Below, piece after piece: positions 39,332 to 47,708 of a DNA stretch of 64,000 nucleotides (within the stretch, counting starts at the first letter, position 1; every line of letters begins with the position of its first letter). Origin of the DNA: Collibacillus ludicampi (lineage in GTDB: Bacteria; Bacillota; Bacilli; Tumebacillales; BOQE01); NCBI RefSeq assembly GCF_023705585.1, contig NZ_BOQE01000001.1:774501-838500 (forward strand). Reading direction: 5' to 3'. A program made the position numbers and the translations under genes. Below the pieces are notes generated by a model. That model was not told where the DNA came from. It ran no database searches and saw only the letters and a program-made list of their open reading frames with translations.

Positions 39332-40765
39332 ATGAATTTGTTTCGCAAGAAATCGATCGCATCGATCCTTGCATTGTCAGAAAGTAAGGACTCTTCACTG
39401 AAGAAGAGTCTCGGGGCATTCGATCTGACGATGCTCGGAATTGGTTGTATGATTGGAACGGGGATCTTCGTTCTGACGGGAGTCGCTGCAGCCAAACATG
39501 CAGGGCCTGCTCTCGTACTTTCCTTTCTTATTGCCGGTGTGGCATGCGCGTTGGCCGCTCTCTGTTATGCCGAATTTGCCTCAACCGTTCCGGCAGCAGG
39601 CAGTGTCTATACTTATAGCTATGCAACCTTCGGAGAATTTATCGCATGGGTGCTCGGATGGGATCTGTTGTTGGAGTACGGGTTTGCCGCTTCCCTTGTG
39701 GCTAGCGGATGGTCAGGGTATTTTCAAGGATTGCTTGAAGGGTTTGGCATTCATATTCCTACTGTCATCTCAAGCGCCTATAACCCTGCCAAAGGAACGT
39801 TCATCGACGCGCCTGCCATTATCATCACATTGTTGCTGACTTTTCTGTTGTCGAGAGGAGTCAAAGAATCAGCCCGTTTCAATTCGATCCTGGTGATCAT
39901 TAAAATCGCGGTCGTCCTGTTATTTATCGCCGTGGGAATCGGTTATGTCAAACCGCACAATTGGACACCTTTCATGCCCTACGGTTTTACGGGTGTCGCC
40001 GCAGGTGCAGCGACCGCCTTTCTCACATACATCGGGTTTGACGCTGTATCGACCGCCGCAGAGGAAGTAAAAAACCCGCAACGCGATGTTCCTATCGGTA
40101 TTCTCGCATCGCTCGCAGTTTGTACGGTTTTGTATATAACAGTATCGGCCGTTTTGACAGGAATTGTTCCGTACAATCAACTGGACGTAAAAAATCCTGT
40201 GGCATACGCTCTGCAGTATATCCATCAAGATTGGGTCGCGGGCTTTATCTCGCTCGGAGCCATTATCGGGATCACGACGGTTCTGATCGTCTTGCTATAC
40301 GGCCAGACGCGCCTTTTCTATGCGATCAGCCGAGATGGATTGCTGCCGAAAGTGCTCTCTTCCGTCAATCGGAAGACGCAAACGCCAACGTTTAGCAACT
40401 GGCTCACCGGCATCATCGTTTCCGTCTTTGCTGGGATGATGCCGATCGACAAATTGGCGGATTTGACGAATATCGGCACATTGTTTGCCTTCATCACCGT
40501 TTCAATCGGGATTCTCGTTTTGCGAAAGACACAACCGAATTTACGCAGGGGGTTTAAAGTACCGTTTGTACCTTGGGTTCCCTTGTTTTCGATAATCACT
40601 TGCGGATATCTGCTTCTTCAATTATCCAGTATCGCCTGGATCGGTTTCGGTGTTTGGTTTGCCATCGGACTTGTGATTTACTTTACGTATGGGTATAGAC
40701 ACAGCGAATTGGAAAGACACTCAACGATTCAAGACGCACATACAGAAGAAAGCCGCTCTGCTTAG
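39332..40765 (+). CDS. APC-family amino-acid permease (cationic amino-acid transporter type)
   Basis: 477 residues and about 12-13 membrane helices. LTMLGIGCMIGTGIFVLTGV is the APC first-helix unwound motif; TFGEFIAWVLGWDLLLEYGF and FDAVSTAAEEVKNPQRDVPIG are hallmarks of the YfnA/CAT subgroup. GTG at 39320 is in frame, but AGGAAGTG is spaced for the ATG at 39332. The substrate is probably a basic or neutral amino acid. It is single-gene, with its own terminator. Confidence 0.85.
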   Translation: MNLFRKKSIASILALSESKDSSLKKSLGAFDLTMLGIGCMIGTGIFVLTGVAAAKHAGPALVLSFLIAGVACALAALCYAEFASTVPAAGSVYTYSYATFGEFIAWVLGWDLLLEYGFAASLVASGWSGYFQGLLEGFGIHIPTVISSAYNPAKGTFIDAPAIIITLLLTFLLSRGVKESARFNSILVIIKIAVVLLFIAVGIGYVKPHNWTPFMPYGFTGVAAGAATAFLTYIGFDAVSTAAEEVKNPQRDVPIGILASLAVCTVLYITVSAVLTGIVPYNQLDVKNPVAYALQYIHQDWVAGFISLGAIIGITTVLIVLLYGQTRLFYAISRDGLLPKVLSSVNRKTQTPTFSNWLTGIIVSVFAGMMPIDKLADLTNIGTLFAFITVSIGILVLRKTQPNLRRGFKVPFVPWVPLFSIITCGYLLLQLSSIAWIGFGVWFAIGLVIYFTYGYRHSELERHSTIQDAHTEESRSA

Positions 40766-40778
40766 AGTGGCTTTCTTC
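40745..40778 (+). terminator. Terminator overlapping the permease stop
   Basis: GAAGAAAGCC and GGCTTTCTTC pair, with extra CTCT/AGAG inside; the stem contains the stop codon. It may also serve the convergent arginase gene. Confidence 0.75.
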
Positions 40779-40802
40779 CGTTTCTCGTTCATTTTATAGC
40801 AA

Positions 40803-41702
40803 TTAAAGAACACTTTGGCCTAAAAGAGAGCAAACCATCTCAACCGCCGTGCGTGCAGTCTTGTTTTCCTTATCGAGAATGGGATTGACCTCTACTACAT
40901 CACAAGAAACCACTTTTCCGGATTGATACAACATTTCCATCGCAAGATGGCCTTCCCGATAGGTAACGCCCCCAAGAACCGGCGTACCAACCCCCGGTGC
41001 CATATCCGGGTCGATCGAATCCAGATCGAGACTCAGATGGATGCCGTCTGTGCCTTCTGAAGCAATGCGAATGGCTTCTTCCATCACCTTGCCGATACCC
41101 ATCTTGTCCACTTCATGCATGGTGAAACAGGTAATGCCATGCTGCTTAATCAATTCGCGTTCCTCCGGATCGACGGAACGAGCGCCTACGATGACCACGT
41201 TTTCCGGAGCAACCTTTGGAGAAAATCCGCCGATGTTGATCAGATCTTCATGTCCGATTCCCAGGCTGCATGCGAGCGGCATCCCGTGAATGTTACCTGA
41301 TGGTGTCGTTTCTGCGGTGTTGAAATCTGCGTGTGCATCGAACCAGATCACCCCGAGTTTTTTATAAACTTGGGTGAGGCCAGCGATACTGCCGATTGCG
41401 ATGGAGTGATCGCCTCCCAAGATGATCGGAAAATGCCCCTCTTTTACGACGGCGGATACTTCCTTGCAGATGTCCTCGCTCACTTTGACTACAGCCGGAA
41501 GGTATTTCAATTTCTCGTTTTCAATCTTATATGTTTCTGCCGTGGGAACATGGAGGTTTCCGCGGTCTTCCACCTTATAACCGAGCCGCTTGATCCGTTC
41601 TTTCAAATTGGCGTAACGGATGGCACTGGGCCCCATATCCACACCGCGTCTGTTTTGTCCAAGATCCATAGGTACCCCGATGATGCTGATCATTTTTTTC
41701 AT
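40803..41702 (-). CDS. rocF: Arginase
   Basis: 299 residues, binuclear-Mn ureohydrolase. The metal motifs are GGDHS (near residue 99), WFDAHADFN (124-132) and LSLDLDSIDPDMAPG (226-240); SGNIHGMPLA binds substrate. It splits arginine into ornithine and urea. A longer frame opens at 41726, but AAGGAG eight bases before the ATG at 41702 fixes the start. It is divergent from a RocE-like permease and carries its own -24/-12 promoter. Confidence 0.95.
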   Translation of the reverse strand: MKKMISIIGVPMDLGQNRRGVDMGPSAIRYANLKERIKRLGYKVEDRGNLHVPTAETYKIENEKLKYLPAVVKVSEDICKEVSAVVKEGHFPIILGGDHSIAIGSIAGLTQVYKKLGVIWFDAHADFNTAETTPSGNIHGMPLACSLGIGHEDLINIGGFSPKVAPENVVIVGARSVDPEERELIKQHGITCFTMHEVDKMGIGKVMEEAIRIASEGTDGIHLSLDLDSIDPDMAPGVGTPVLGGVTYREGHLAMEMLYQSGKVVSCDVVEVNPILDKENKTARTAVEMVCSLLGQSVL

Positions 41703-41775
41703 CGCACATACTCCTTTTGAACACACGTTTTATCGTAAAGAAATGTTATGGCAATTTGATTTGCAAAATTTTCAT

Positions 41776-41792
41776 AGCAAGTTTTATGCCAA
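41776..41792 (-). promoter_or_regulatory. Sigma-54 promoter of arginase
   Basis: On the minus strand TTGGCATAAAACTTGCT matches the -24/-12 consensus: GG at 41789-41790 and GC at 41777-41778, 12 bases apart. It would start RNA near 41765, about 60 bases before the arginase ATG. Confidence 0.75.
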
Positions 41793-41823
41793 TCTTATTA
41801 TGTCCTCTCTTTGGGGTTCAAGG

Positions 41824-41897
41824 TGCAAAAAGTTACGCATCTTCCCCTTCTTTTTTGCAGTTTGTCAAAATTTTTGCATCCTCTTTTGCATTTTTTT
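41824..41897. promoter_or_regulatory. Candidate shared enhancer (RocR-type) between divergent sigma-54 promoters
   Basis: The stretch holds several TGCAAAA/TTTTGCA words: TGCAAAAAGTTACGCA, TTTTTTGCA, TGTCAAAATTTTTGCA (an imperfect palindrome) and TTTTGCAT. RocR in Bacillus binds AT-rich inverted repeats of this kind. The stretch lies about 50-120 bp upstream of both -24/-12 sites. Confidence 0.45.
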
Positions 41898-41942
41898 ATG
41901 AATTGGAGAAGAAGAATATTGATAACTTTCTATGAATTTCTT

Positions 41943-41960
41943 TTGGAACGACTTTTGCAT
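41943..41960 (+). promoter_or_regulatory. Sigma-54 promoter of the RocE-like permease
   Basis: TTGGAACGACTTTTGCAT: GG at 41945-41946 and GC at 41957-41958, 12 bases apart, with the conserved TTGCA. Transcription would start near 41970, about 70 bases before the permease ATG. Confidence 0.75.
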
Positions 41961-42040
41961 TAAAATTAGGAACGGATGGATCGCAAGATGGCTTACACGA
42001 ATGATTTCCTTCTAAGACATAGGATCAAGGAGAATGATGC

Positions 42041-43444
42041 ATGAATCAGAAAAACGAATTAAAACGTACCATGACAAGCAGACATTTATTCATGATCTCC
42101 CTCGGCGGGGTGATCGGTTCCGGATTTTTTCTCGGTACCGGCTACACGATTAACCAAGCCGGGCCAGGAGGAGCCGTCCTGTCTTATATCGTCGGCGGTT
42201 TGATTATGTACTTGACGATGCTCTGCCTCGGAGAGTTGGCCGTTGCCATGCCGGTTTCCGGTTCGTTCCAAACGTACAGCACTCAATTTATCGGCCCGGG
42301 TTTTGGCTTCACCATCGGTTGGACCTATTGGCTCGGGTGGGCAGCTACGGTCGCTCTGGAGCTTGTTTCGGCAGGGACATTGATGCAAAGATGGTTTCCC
42401 CATACCCCTATCTGGGTCTGGTGCTCCGTGTTCGGCATTCTGCTCTTCGCTATCAATGCCCTTTCCGCGCGAAGTTTCGCGGAAACCGAATTCTGGTTTG
42501 CCAGTGTGAAAGTCACAGCGATCATTTTATTCATTATCCTTGGCGGCGCAGCGATGTTCGGTTTGATTCATATGAAAGGGAACACACCCGCCCCGATGCT
42601 ATCGAACTTCTTGAGTGACGGACTCTTCCCCAACGGGTTTACTGGGCTTCTCCTAACGATGATCACAGTGAACTTTTCATTCCAGGGAACCGAACTGATC
42701 GGTATCGCCGCGGGAGAAAGCCAAACGCCGGATCAGACGATTCCTAGATCCATCAGAAATACGGTCTGGCGAACCATGTTTTTCTTCGTGCTCGCCATTT
42801 TCGTTCTCGCAGGACTCATTCCCTGGAAGCAGGCAGGGGTCATCGAGAGCCCGTTCGTCGTCGTATTCGATCAGATCGGGATTCCTTATGCGGCCGATCT
42901 CATGAACTTCGTCATTCTTACCGCTCTCTTGTCGGTGGCCAATTCGGGACTGTATGCGGCAACCCGGATGCTTTGGGCACTTTCGCAAAGTGACATGGCA
43001 CCATCCGTTTTTGGCAGAACTACACAAAAGGGTATCCCGATGAACGCCTTGCTCCTGACCATGGGAGTCGCTTGTCTCTCTTTGCTTTCCAGCGTCGTTG
43101 CTGAGAACACGATATATCTCTGGCTGATCTCCATTGCCGGATTGGGGGCACAAGTCGGGTGGATTTCAATCACCGCCAGCCAATATGTTTTCCGTAAGCG
43201 TTTTCTTGCAGAAGGCGGCAAGCTTGAAGATCTTAAATTCCGCACGCCGCTCTATCCGTTCCTTCCCATCATTGGAACCGTACTGAATATCACCGTCTTG
43301 ATCAGTATGGCCTTCGATAAGGACCAAAGAATCGCTTTATATTGCGGGATCCCTTTTATGCTCGCATGCTACCTCTATTATCACCTAAAAATTAAAAACA
43401 AAAAGAGCATACACGCTTTAAAAACCAGAGACACTCTCACGTAA
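42041..43444 (+). CDS. rocE: RocE-like arginine/ornithine permease (AAT family)
   Basis: 467 residues and 12 membrane helices. [20 protein letters not shown] is the AAT-family first helix; [20 protein letters not shown] and [17 protein letters not shown] are typical of this group. Genes of this type next to arginase usually import arginine or ornithine, and the divergent sigma-54 promoters support that. AAGGAG stands eight bases before the ATG. Symbol inferred from context as well as family. Confidence 0.75.
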   Translation: MNQKNELKRTMTSRHLFMISLGGVIGSGFFLGTGYTINQAGPGGAVLSYIVGGLIMYLTMLCLGELAVAMPVSGSFQTYSTQFIGPGFGFTIGWTYWLGWAATVALELVSAGTLMQRWFPHTPIWVWCSVFGILLFAINALSARSFAETEFWFASVKVTAIILFIILGGAAMFGLIHMKGNTPAPMLSNFLSDGLFPNGFTGLLLTMITVNFSFQGTELIGIAAGESQTPDQTIPRSIRNTVWRTMFFFVLAIFVLAGLIPWKQAGVIESPFVVVFDQIGIPYAADLMNFVILTALLSVANSGLYAATRMLWALSQSDMAPSVFGRTTQKGIPMNALLLTMGVACLSLLSSVVAENTIYLWLISIAGLGAQVGWISITASQYVFRKRFLAEGGKLEDLKFRTPLYPFLPIIGTVLNITVLISMAFDKDQRIALYCGIPFMLACYLYYHLKIKNKKSIHALKTRDTLT

Positions 43445-43456
43445 CACACTCATTTA

Positions 43457-43483
43457 AGAGGGGAAAGCTTCCCCTCTTTTTTT
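43457..43483 (+). terminator. Terminator of the RocE-like gene
   Basis: AGAGGGGAA-GC-TTCCCCTCT-type stem with seven T. Confidence 0.88.
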
Positions 43484-43525
43484 GTAATTATACACGCGAC
43501 ACGCGCCAAAAGATTCGCCAAATAA

Positions 43526-43555
43526 GAAAAAGGCACCTCAATTTAAGGTGCCTCG
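43526..43555 (-). terminator. Terminator of the two small genes
   Basis: AGGCACCT/AGGTGCCT stem overlapping the stop codon of the acidic gene, then TTTTTC on the minus strand. Confidence 0.85.
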
Positions 43556-43728
43556 TCTTGTTTAAACCCGATTTTATTTTCCGTCTTGCGCTCACCCTCA
43601 CCTTCCGCAAAAGTACCTGCCTGCGGATCTGATGTTTGCGGATGGGGTGTTGTTTCTCCAATTTCAGGAAAATCCACTTCCGTGATTTCGTTCGGAATGT
43701 TTGTCGATTCAATTTCTGGAGTTTCCAT
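43543..43728 (-). CDS. Small acidic hypothetical protein
   Basis: 61 residues, Glu/Thr/Pro-rich (METPEIESTNIPNEITEVDF). GGGGAGG six bases before the ATG at 43728 fixes the start; a longer frame to 43848 has no RBS and covers another gene. No membrane segment and no family. It follows the zinc-ribbon gene by 55 bases and shares a terminator. Confidence 0.6.
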   Translation of the reverse strand: METPEIESTNIPNEITEVDFPEIGETTPHPQTSDPQAGTFAEGEGERKTENKIGFKQDEAP

Positions 43729-43783
43729 CGTGTGCCTCCCCGTAACGTTAGATGTGATACGAGGATTAGTATGACCGATGGAA

Positions 43784-43888
43784 TCAAACATATGAATGTT
43801 CTTCTTCGCAATCCTCACATCTATTGACGATCCGACGTTCTTCATCACCTTGATGGAATTGCCCGCAAGATAAGCAGATGTAGAACAT
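43784..43888 (-). CDS. 34-residue zinc-ribbon-like miniprotein
   Basis: Reads MFYICLSCGQFHQGDEERRI then VNRCEDCEEEHSYV. Two CxxC pairs (Cys5/8 and Cys24/27) make a complete zinc ribbon. GGAGGG is seven bases before the ATG. Too short for ordinary gene finding. Function unknown; small rubredoxin-like knuckles of this type are found in Bacillales. Confidence 0.7.
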   Translation of the reverse strand: MFYICLSCGQFHQGDEERRIVNRCEDCEEEHSYV

Positions 43889-44032
43889 CAAGATCCCTCC
43901 TTAACCGATATATTTCATGATACGGTTAAAAAATCAATAGAAGTGAATGGATGTTCATTATTAGCAGTCACTTATTATATAACATGGAACATAATCAGCG
44001 CAAATGTAAATTCCGGTAAATCGACATTTGCT

Positions 44033-45574
44033 TTATTTTAGACCGAATTCCTCGATCGCTTGTTGTAAAGTACCTTTCGTCTCGATTTTCCCCGTCAATG
44101 AGATCCCCATATTGATCATTGTGTTCGCGATTTCCGGGCGAATACCCGTGACGACCGCCTTGCAGCCCATTAAACTGATTCCCTCTACAATCCGGAACAA
44201 ATGACCGACTACCGCGGTATCCATAATAGCGACACCAGACAGATCGATGATAATCCTCTCTGTTTTCAAAGTGGAAATTTGTGTTAATGCTCGCTCCTGA
44301 ATTCTCTTGGCCCGATATGTATCCACCGTTCCCAAGATGGGCAATACTGCCATTGTCGAAGATATCGGTATGATGGGAACCGTTAAATCATCAATGATCT
44401 CGCGTTGAGCACGGAGAAGTTCATCCTTATATTCGATATAACTTGAAAAGTAATGCATGATATACGTGTCAAACAACGAATTCGTTTTCCTCTCCAGTTG
44501 AAAGAAGTTCTCTTTATCAAGGTCGACTTGTTTAAAATATTGGTGCAGAATTTCCCAATATACTTTTCGTTTCGTCTGGATCAATTCCAGGAGAACCACT
44601 AAAGGAATATCCGTTTTCGCTCCGATTTGTCCGCGTTCCTTGGCAAGAACGACAAGTTCATGTTGTCTGCCTTCAACTAGAAAATGAATCATTTTCTGAA
44701 ACGTCTCAAAGACATTTTTACTAAAACGAGAATCTACTTGTTGCAATAGATCTTTCACCTGTGTGCTCAACGTCTCATGAATTCGATCTTCATTCTGAAG
44801 AATAAAGTCCCGCAAACTTTGTCCGCTTATGTACTGCAATTGCATATCAATCACTCCATCCTCGAGTCTCAATGTGACGGGAAATATAATCGTAAATGTG
44901 GTTCCTTTCCCTTCCTTGCTCTTTACATCGATGGTCGCGCCATGTTGGTAGATCGTTGAAAAGACTTGCGCGAGTCCCATTCCAGTCCCGTTCTCCTTCA
45001 TCGAGAAAAAGGGGGTCCCCAAGAGCGAGAGTTTTTCCTCAGGAATACCGATCCCCGTATCCTGAATGGTTACATACACCGAATCTCCCATTCGATAATG
45101 TTGAATCGAGATGGTTCCTCGGTCGGGAATCGCTTCAAACGCGTTCTTCAGCAAGTTAAAGAACGCTTTTTTCAACTGATTGCGTTTCCCGTAAATCATC
45201 TGGTCCGTATTGAGAAAGTGTTTTTCGATATGTACCCTGTATATCTGATCTTGAAACAAGTAAAGAATCGCTTCCAACTCAGAACAAAGATTGACGGCCA
45301 CAAACGGCTCATCATCCAAATCAGGTTTTGCAACTTCCAATAAATTTTGAAGAGTCGATATCGCTCTCTCCAATTCCGAAGATGCAGTCTCCAAAAAAGC
45401 GTGAGGAGATTCCTTCTGCATCAATTGCAGAAATCCTTTCACCGCTGTCAACGGGTTGCGGACTTCATGCGCGATTCCGGCCGCCATTTGACCAATGGAG
45501 GCCAAACGACTCAACGTGTGATCTGTATCCTGCACCGATTGATTTTCAGACTGACTCTTAGACCGCAACGACAT
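44033..45574 (-). CDS. Histidine kinase fused to an RsbR-type STAS domain
   Basis: 513 residues. HisKA: MAAGIAHEVRNPLTAVKGFL (phospho-His near 35). HATPase: NQLKKAFFNLLKNAFEAIPD, DTGIGIPEEKL and NGTGMGLAQV, ending near 230. Then an all-helical RsbR-N-like region (about 250-385) and a C-terminal STAS domain (about 390-505) with TMAVLPILGTVDTYRA, IIIDLSGVAIMDTAVVGHLF and GIRPEIANTMINMGI as in RsbRA-type stressosome proteins. No sensor or membrane part precedes the kinase. The gene stands alone. Confidence 0.85.
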   Translation of the reverse strand: MSLRSKSQSENQSVQDTDHTLSRLASIGQMAAGIAHEVRNPLTAVKGFLQLMQKESPHAFLETASSELERAISTLQNLLEVAKPDLDDEPFVAVNLCSELEAILYLFQDQIYRVHIEKHFLNTDQMIYGKRNQLKKAFFNLLKNAFEAIPDRGTISIQHYRMGDSVYVTIQDTGIGIPEEKLSLLGTPFFSMKENGTGMGLAQVFSTIYQHGATIDVKSKEGKGTTFTIIFPVTLRLEDGVIDMQLQYISGQSLRDFILQNEDRIHETLSTQVKDLLQQVDSRFSKNVFETFQKMIHFLVEGRQHELVVLAKERGQIGAKTDIPLVVLLELIQTKRKVYWEILHQYFKQVDLDKENFFQLERKTNSLFDTYIMHYFSSYIEYKDELLRAQREIIDDLTVPIIPISSTMAVLPILGTVDTYRAKRIQERALTQISTLKTERIIIDLSGVAIMDTAVVGHLFRIVEGISLMGCKAVVTGIRPEIANTMINMGISLTGKIETKGTLQQAIEEFGLK

Positions 45575-45835
45575 TCGTCCTCCCTTATCGAGGCAAATTA
45601 AAACGACCGTTCAGATGTTTGTTTTCTTTCAAATCAGAAAAATATACATCTTGTCCCTACATTTGTACGATCTGATTCTATTTTTATCATACTAGAATCA
45701 ATTATATCATGAATTTCGGTCTAATAGAGAAATATCTACGATTAAAGAAGGAAAATCAGGAATATTCTCTAAAAAGTGAGAGTGGGAGAAGAGTGAGAAT
45801 GAATCGCTGCCCAGAGAAGAAGGAAGCACATTCCG

Positions 45836-45876
45836 AAAAAAAACGGCCTTCGCAGACGAGGGCCGTTTTTGTTTTC
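45836..45876. terminator. Bidirectional terminator
   Basis: AAACGGCC/GGCCGTTT with T-runs on both strands (TTTTTGTTTT plus, TTTTTTTT minus). It closes the SteT-like permease gene. Confidence 0.82.
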
Positions 45877-45899
45877 AATGCCGAAACACATCTACTTTT

Positions 45900-47243
45900 C
45901 TATCGATTAGACGGGGAATCAACCAGTATCTGTGCTTCCGAACGGTTTAACAACAGATAGAGCGGTAACCCAATGAGTGTCAAAGCGATCGCAAACATGG
46001 TGTCACTCGGATTGGTCATCACTGTGCTAACGATCACATATCCCGAGCCGATGATCGCGAGAATCGGGGTGATCGGATAGAGGGGAACACTGTAAATCCG
46101 CGCTTTTCCTGGATTTCGTTTGCGCAGGATAAAGGCCGCGAGGAATGCTTGAATATAGAATATGTAAATCGCGAAGATGGCGATATCGGATAACCGATCA
46201 GGATTCCCTAGCAACATGAGCAAGATGGCGATCATTGTTTCAAGAAGGATCGCAAAAACGGGTGTCCCGAATCTTTCATGCACCTTCGACAAGACACGGG
46301 AAAACGGAAGTTGTGCCCGCTCCGCCATCGCAAAGGGGATGCGCGGGAAAGTGAAAATCTTTCCATTTAGGCAGCCAAAAATCGATATGAGAATACCGAT
46401 GGGAATCAGTTTCCCCCCGATCTCCCCGAACAGCAACGATGCCGCTTGGCTCGCGGCGTTGTCGCCCAAAGCCACGATTTGATCGGCCGACAATACATGA
46501 AGTAAGGCGACGTTGACAGACAGATAGGCGACGATGACAACGGCTAATCCCCCGATGATCGCACGGGGCAACATCTTTGCGGGATTTTTCATTTCACCCG
46601 CCACAAGTCCGATAAGGATCCACCCGTCATACGCCCACAACGTGGCAAGAATCGCTACCCCCATATTTGTTTGTGAAGACAATTCACCTGTATTCCAAAG
46701 TTGCCCATGTCCCTTCCAGATGCCGAAGATCGCGATCAAAGCGATTGGCATTAACTTACCGAGCGTAGCAGCTGTTTGAATCCATCCTCCCCATTTGGCA
46801 CCGAGGCTATTCATCACTGCCAAAAAGACGATGGCAGCAATCCCGATCGACGTCTTCCACCCATCCGCCATTCCGAACATATGAATCACTAAGGATCCAA
46901 AATATAACCCTAACGCTCCGATGACGGCAGGGCCGTAAATGATCGTTTGCACCCAACCGCTCATGAACCCCCATATTTTCCCATACACTTCTTCCAGATA
47001 CACATACAGCCCTCCCGTCTTCGGGATCTGTGTACTTACTTCCGCGATCGTCAATCCCGCCGCCAATGTGAGAAGACCTCCAAGCACCCAGGCGAGCAAA
47101 GCCATTGAGGGATCTCCTGCAGATGCGATCACTTTTCCCGGTTTCATGAAAATTCCGGAACCGATCACCGTACCGATGACGATCGATATGGAAACCGTAA
47201 GGCCGATCTCTTTACGCAACTGTCCTTCCAGATTGTTCATCAT
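45900..47243 (-). CDS. SteT-like amino-acid exchanger (LAT family)
   Basis: 447 residues, about 12 helices. VSISIVIGTVIGSGIFMKPG is the LAT/SteT first helix; EVSTQIPKTGGLYVYLEEVY and GCLNGKIFTFPRIPFAMAER follow. Relatives exchange serine, threonine or other neutral amino acids. GGAGGTGGAC precedes the ATG at 47243. Confidence 0.85.
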   Translation of the reverse strand: MMNNLEGQLRKEIGLTVSISIVIGTVIGSGIFMKPGKVIASAGDPSMALLAWVLGGLLTLAAGLTIAEVSTQIPKTGGLYVYLEEVYGKIWGFMSGWVQTIIYGPAVIGALGLYFGSLVIHMFGMADGWKTSIGIAAIVFLAVMNSLGAKWGGWIQTAATLGKLMPIALIAIFGIWKGHGQLWNTGELSSQTNMGVAILATLWAYDGWILIGLVAGEMKNPAKMLPRAIIGGLAVVIVAYLSVNVALLHVLSADQIVALGDNAASQAASLLFGEIGGKLIPIGILISIFGCLNGKIFTFPRIPFAMAERAQLPFSRVLSKVHERFGTPVFAILLETMIAILLMLLGNPDRLSDIAIFAIYIFYIQAFLAAFILRKRNPGKARIYSVPLYPITPILAIIGSGYVIVSTVMTNPSDTMFAIALTLIGLPLYLLLNRSEAQILVDSPSNR

Positions 47244-47402
47244 GTCCACCTCCAACATACACTACTCACTAATGTCCTCTGTATAAATACATAAGTCCTC
47301 TGCAAGAGTACTACTGTATCTTATCATAGATCGATTCATAGAGATTAATTTTTCATTTAGAAAGATTATTTTGATTAAGTTAAATTGAATTTAAAATAAA
47401 AC

Positions 47403-47425
47403 AAAAAAGACCCCATAATGGGGTC
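47403..47425 (-). terminator. Terminator of the small gene after the germination gene
   Basis: GACCCC/GGGGTC with TTTTTT on the minus strand. Confidence 0.8.
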
Positions 47426-47432
47426 ACAAGTT

Positions 47433-47666
47433 TCACGAGTAATGTTTGTCTTTCTTTCTAAACCATTTCGGTAAAAGCTTGGGATGTGTGGCCTCCTCAA
47501 TGAGCTTGGGTACATCAATCACGTCGAGGCCTTCTTTCTCGCCGTACACTTCAAGTCCCTCTCCCGGGATCTCCTGATGTAAATCCCTTTCCCTTTCATC
47601 CGGCACTAGGATCACCTCCTCGCGCTCAGAACTAGTATGTTCTGACCGGGTTCGTTTTATCGGCAC
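47433..47666 (-). CDS. Hypothetical charged protein downstream of the germination gene
   Basis: 77 residues, strongly charged (EEVILVPDERERDLHQEI, PKLLPKWFRKKDKHY). No family. GTG start with only a weak RBS. Lies 42 bases after the GerA-type gene and shares its terminator, so it may belong to that operon. Confidence 0.55.
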   Translation of the reverse strand: MPIKRTRSEHTSSEREEVILVPDERERDLHQEIPGEGLEVYGEKEGLDVIDVPKLIEEATHPKLLPKWFRKKDKHYS

Positions 47667-47708
47667 GTCCTACCGGATCGGCTATACCAGTAACCTTGAA
47701 CGTTCGTT

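Noticed and set aside
41748..41765. TGGCA...TTTGCA at 41748 as a sigma-54 promoter in the plus direction
   Set aside because: GG and GC are 13 bases apart instead of 12; the exact site is at 41943-41959.
43729..43848. 101-residue frame starting at 43848 as one gene
   Set aside because: It covers the zinc-ribbon gene in another frame and lacks a spaced RBS; the ATG at 43728 with GGGGAGG is better.
45709..45960. Plus-strand 83-residue frame
   Set aside because: It runs through a bidirectional terminator and the 3' end of a permease gene, and has no RBS.
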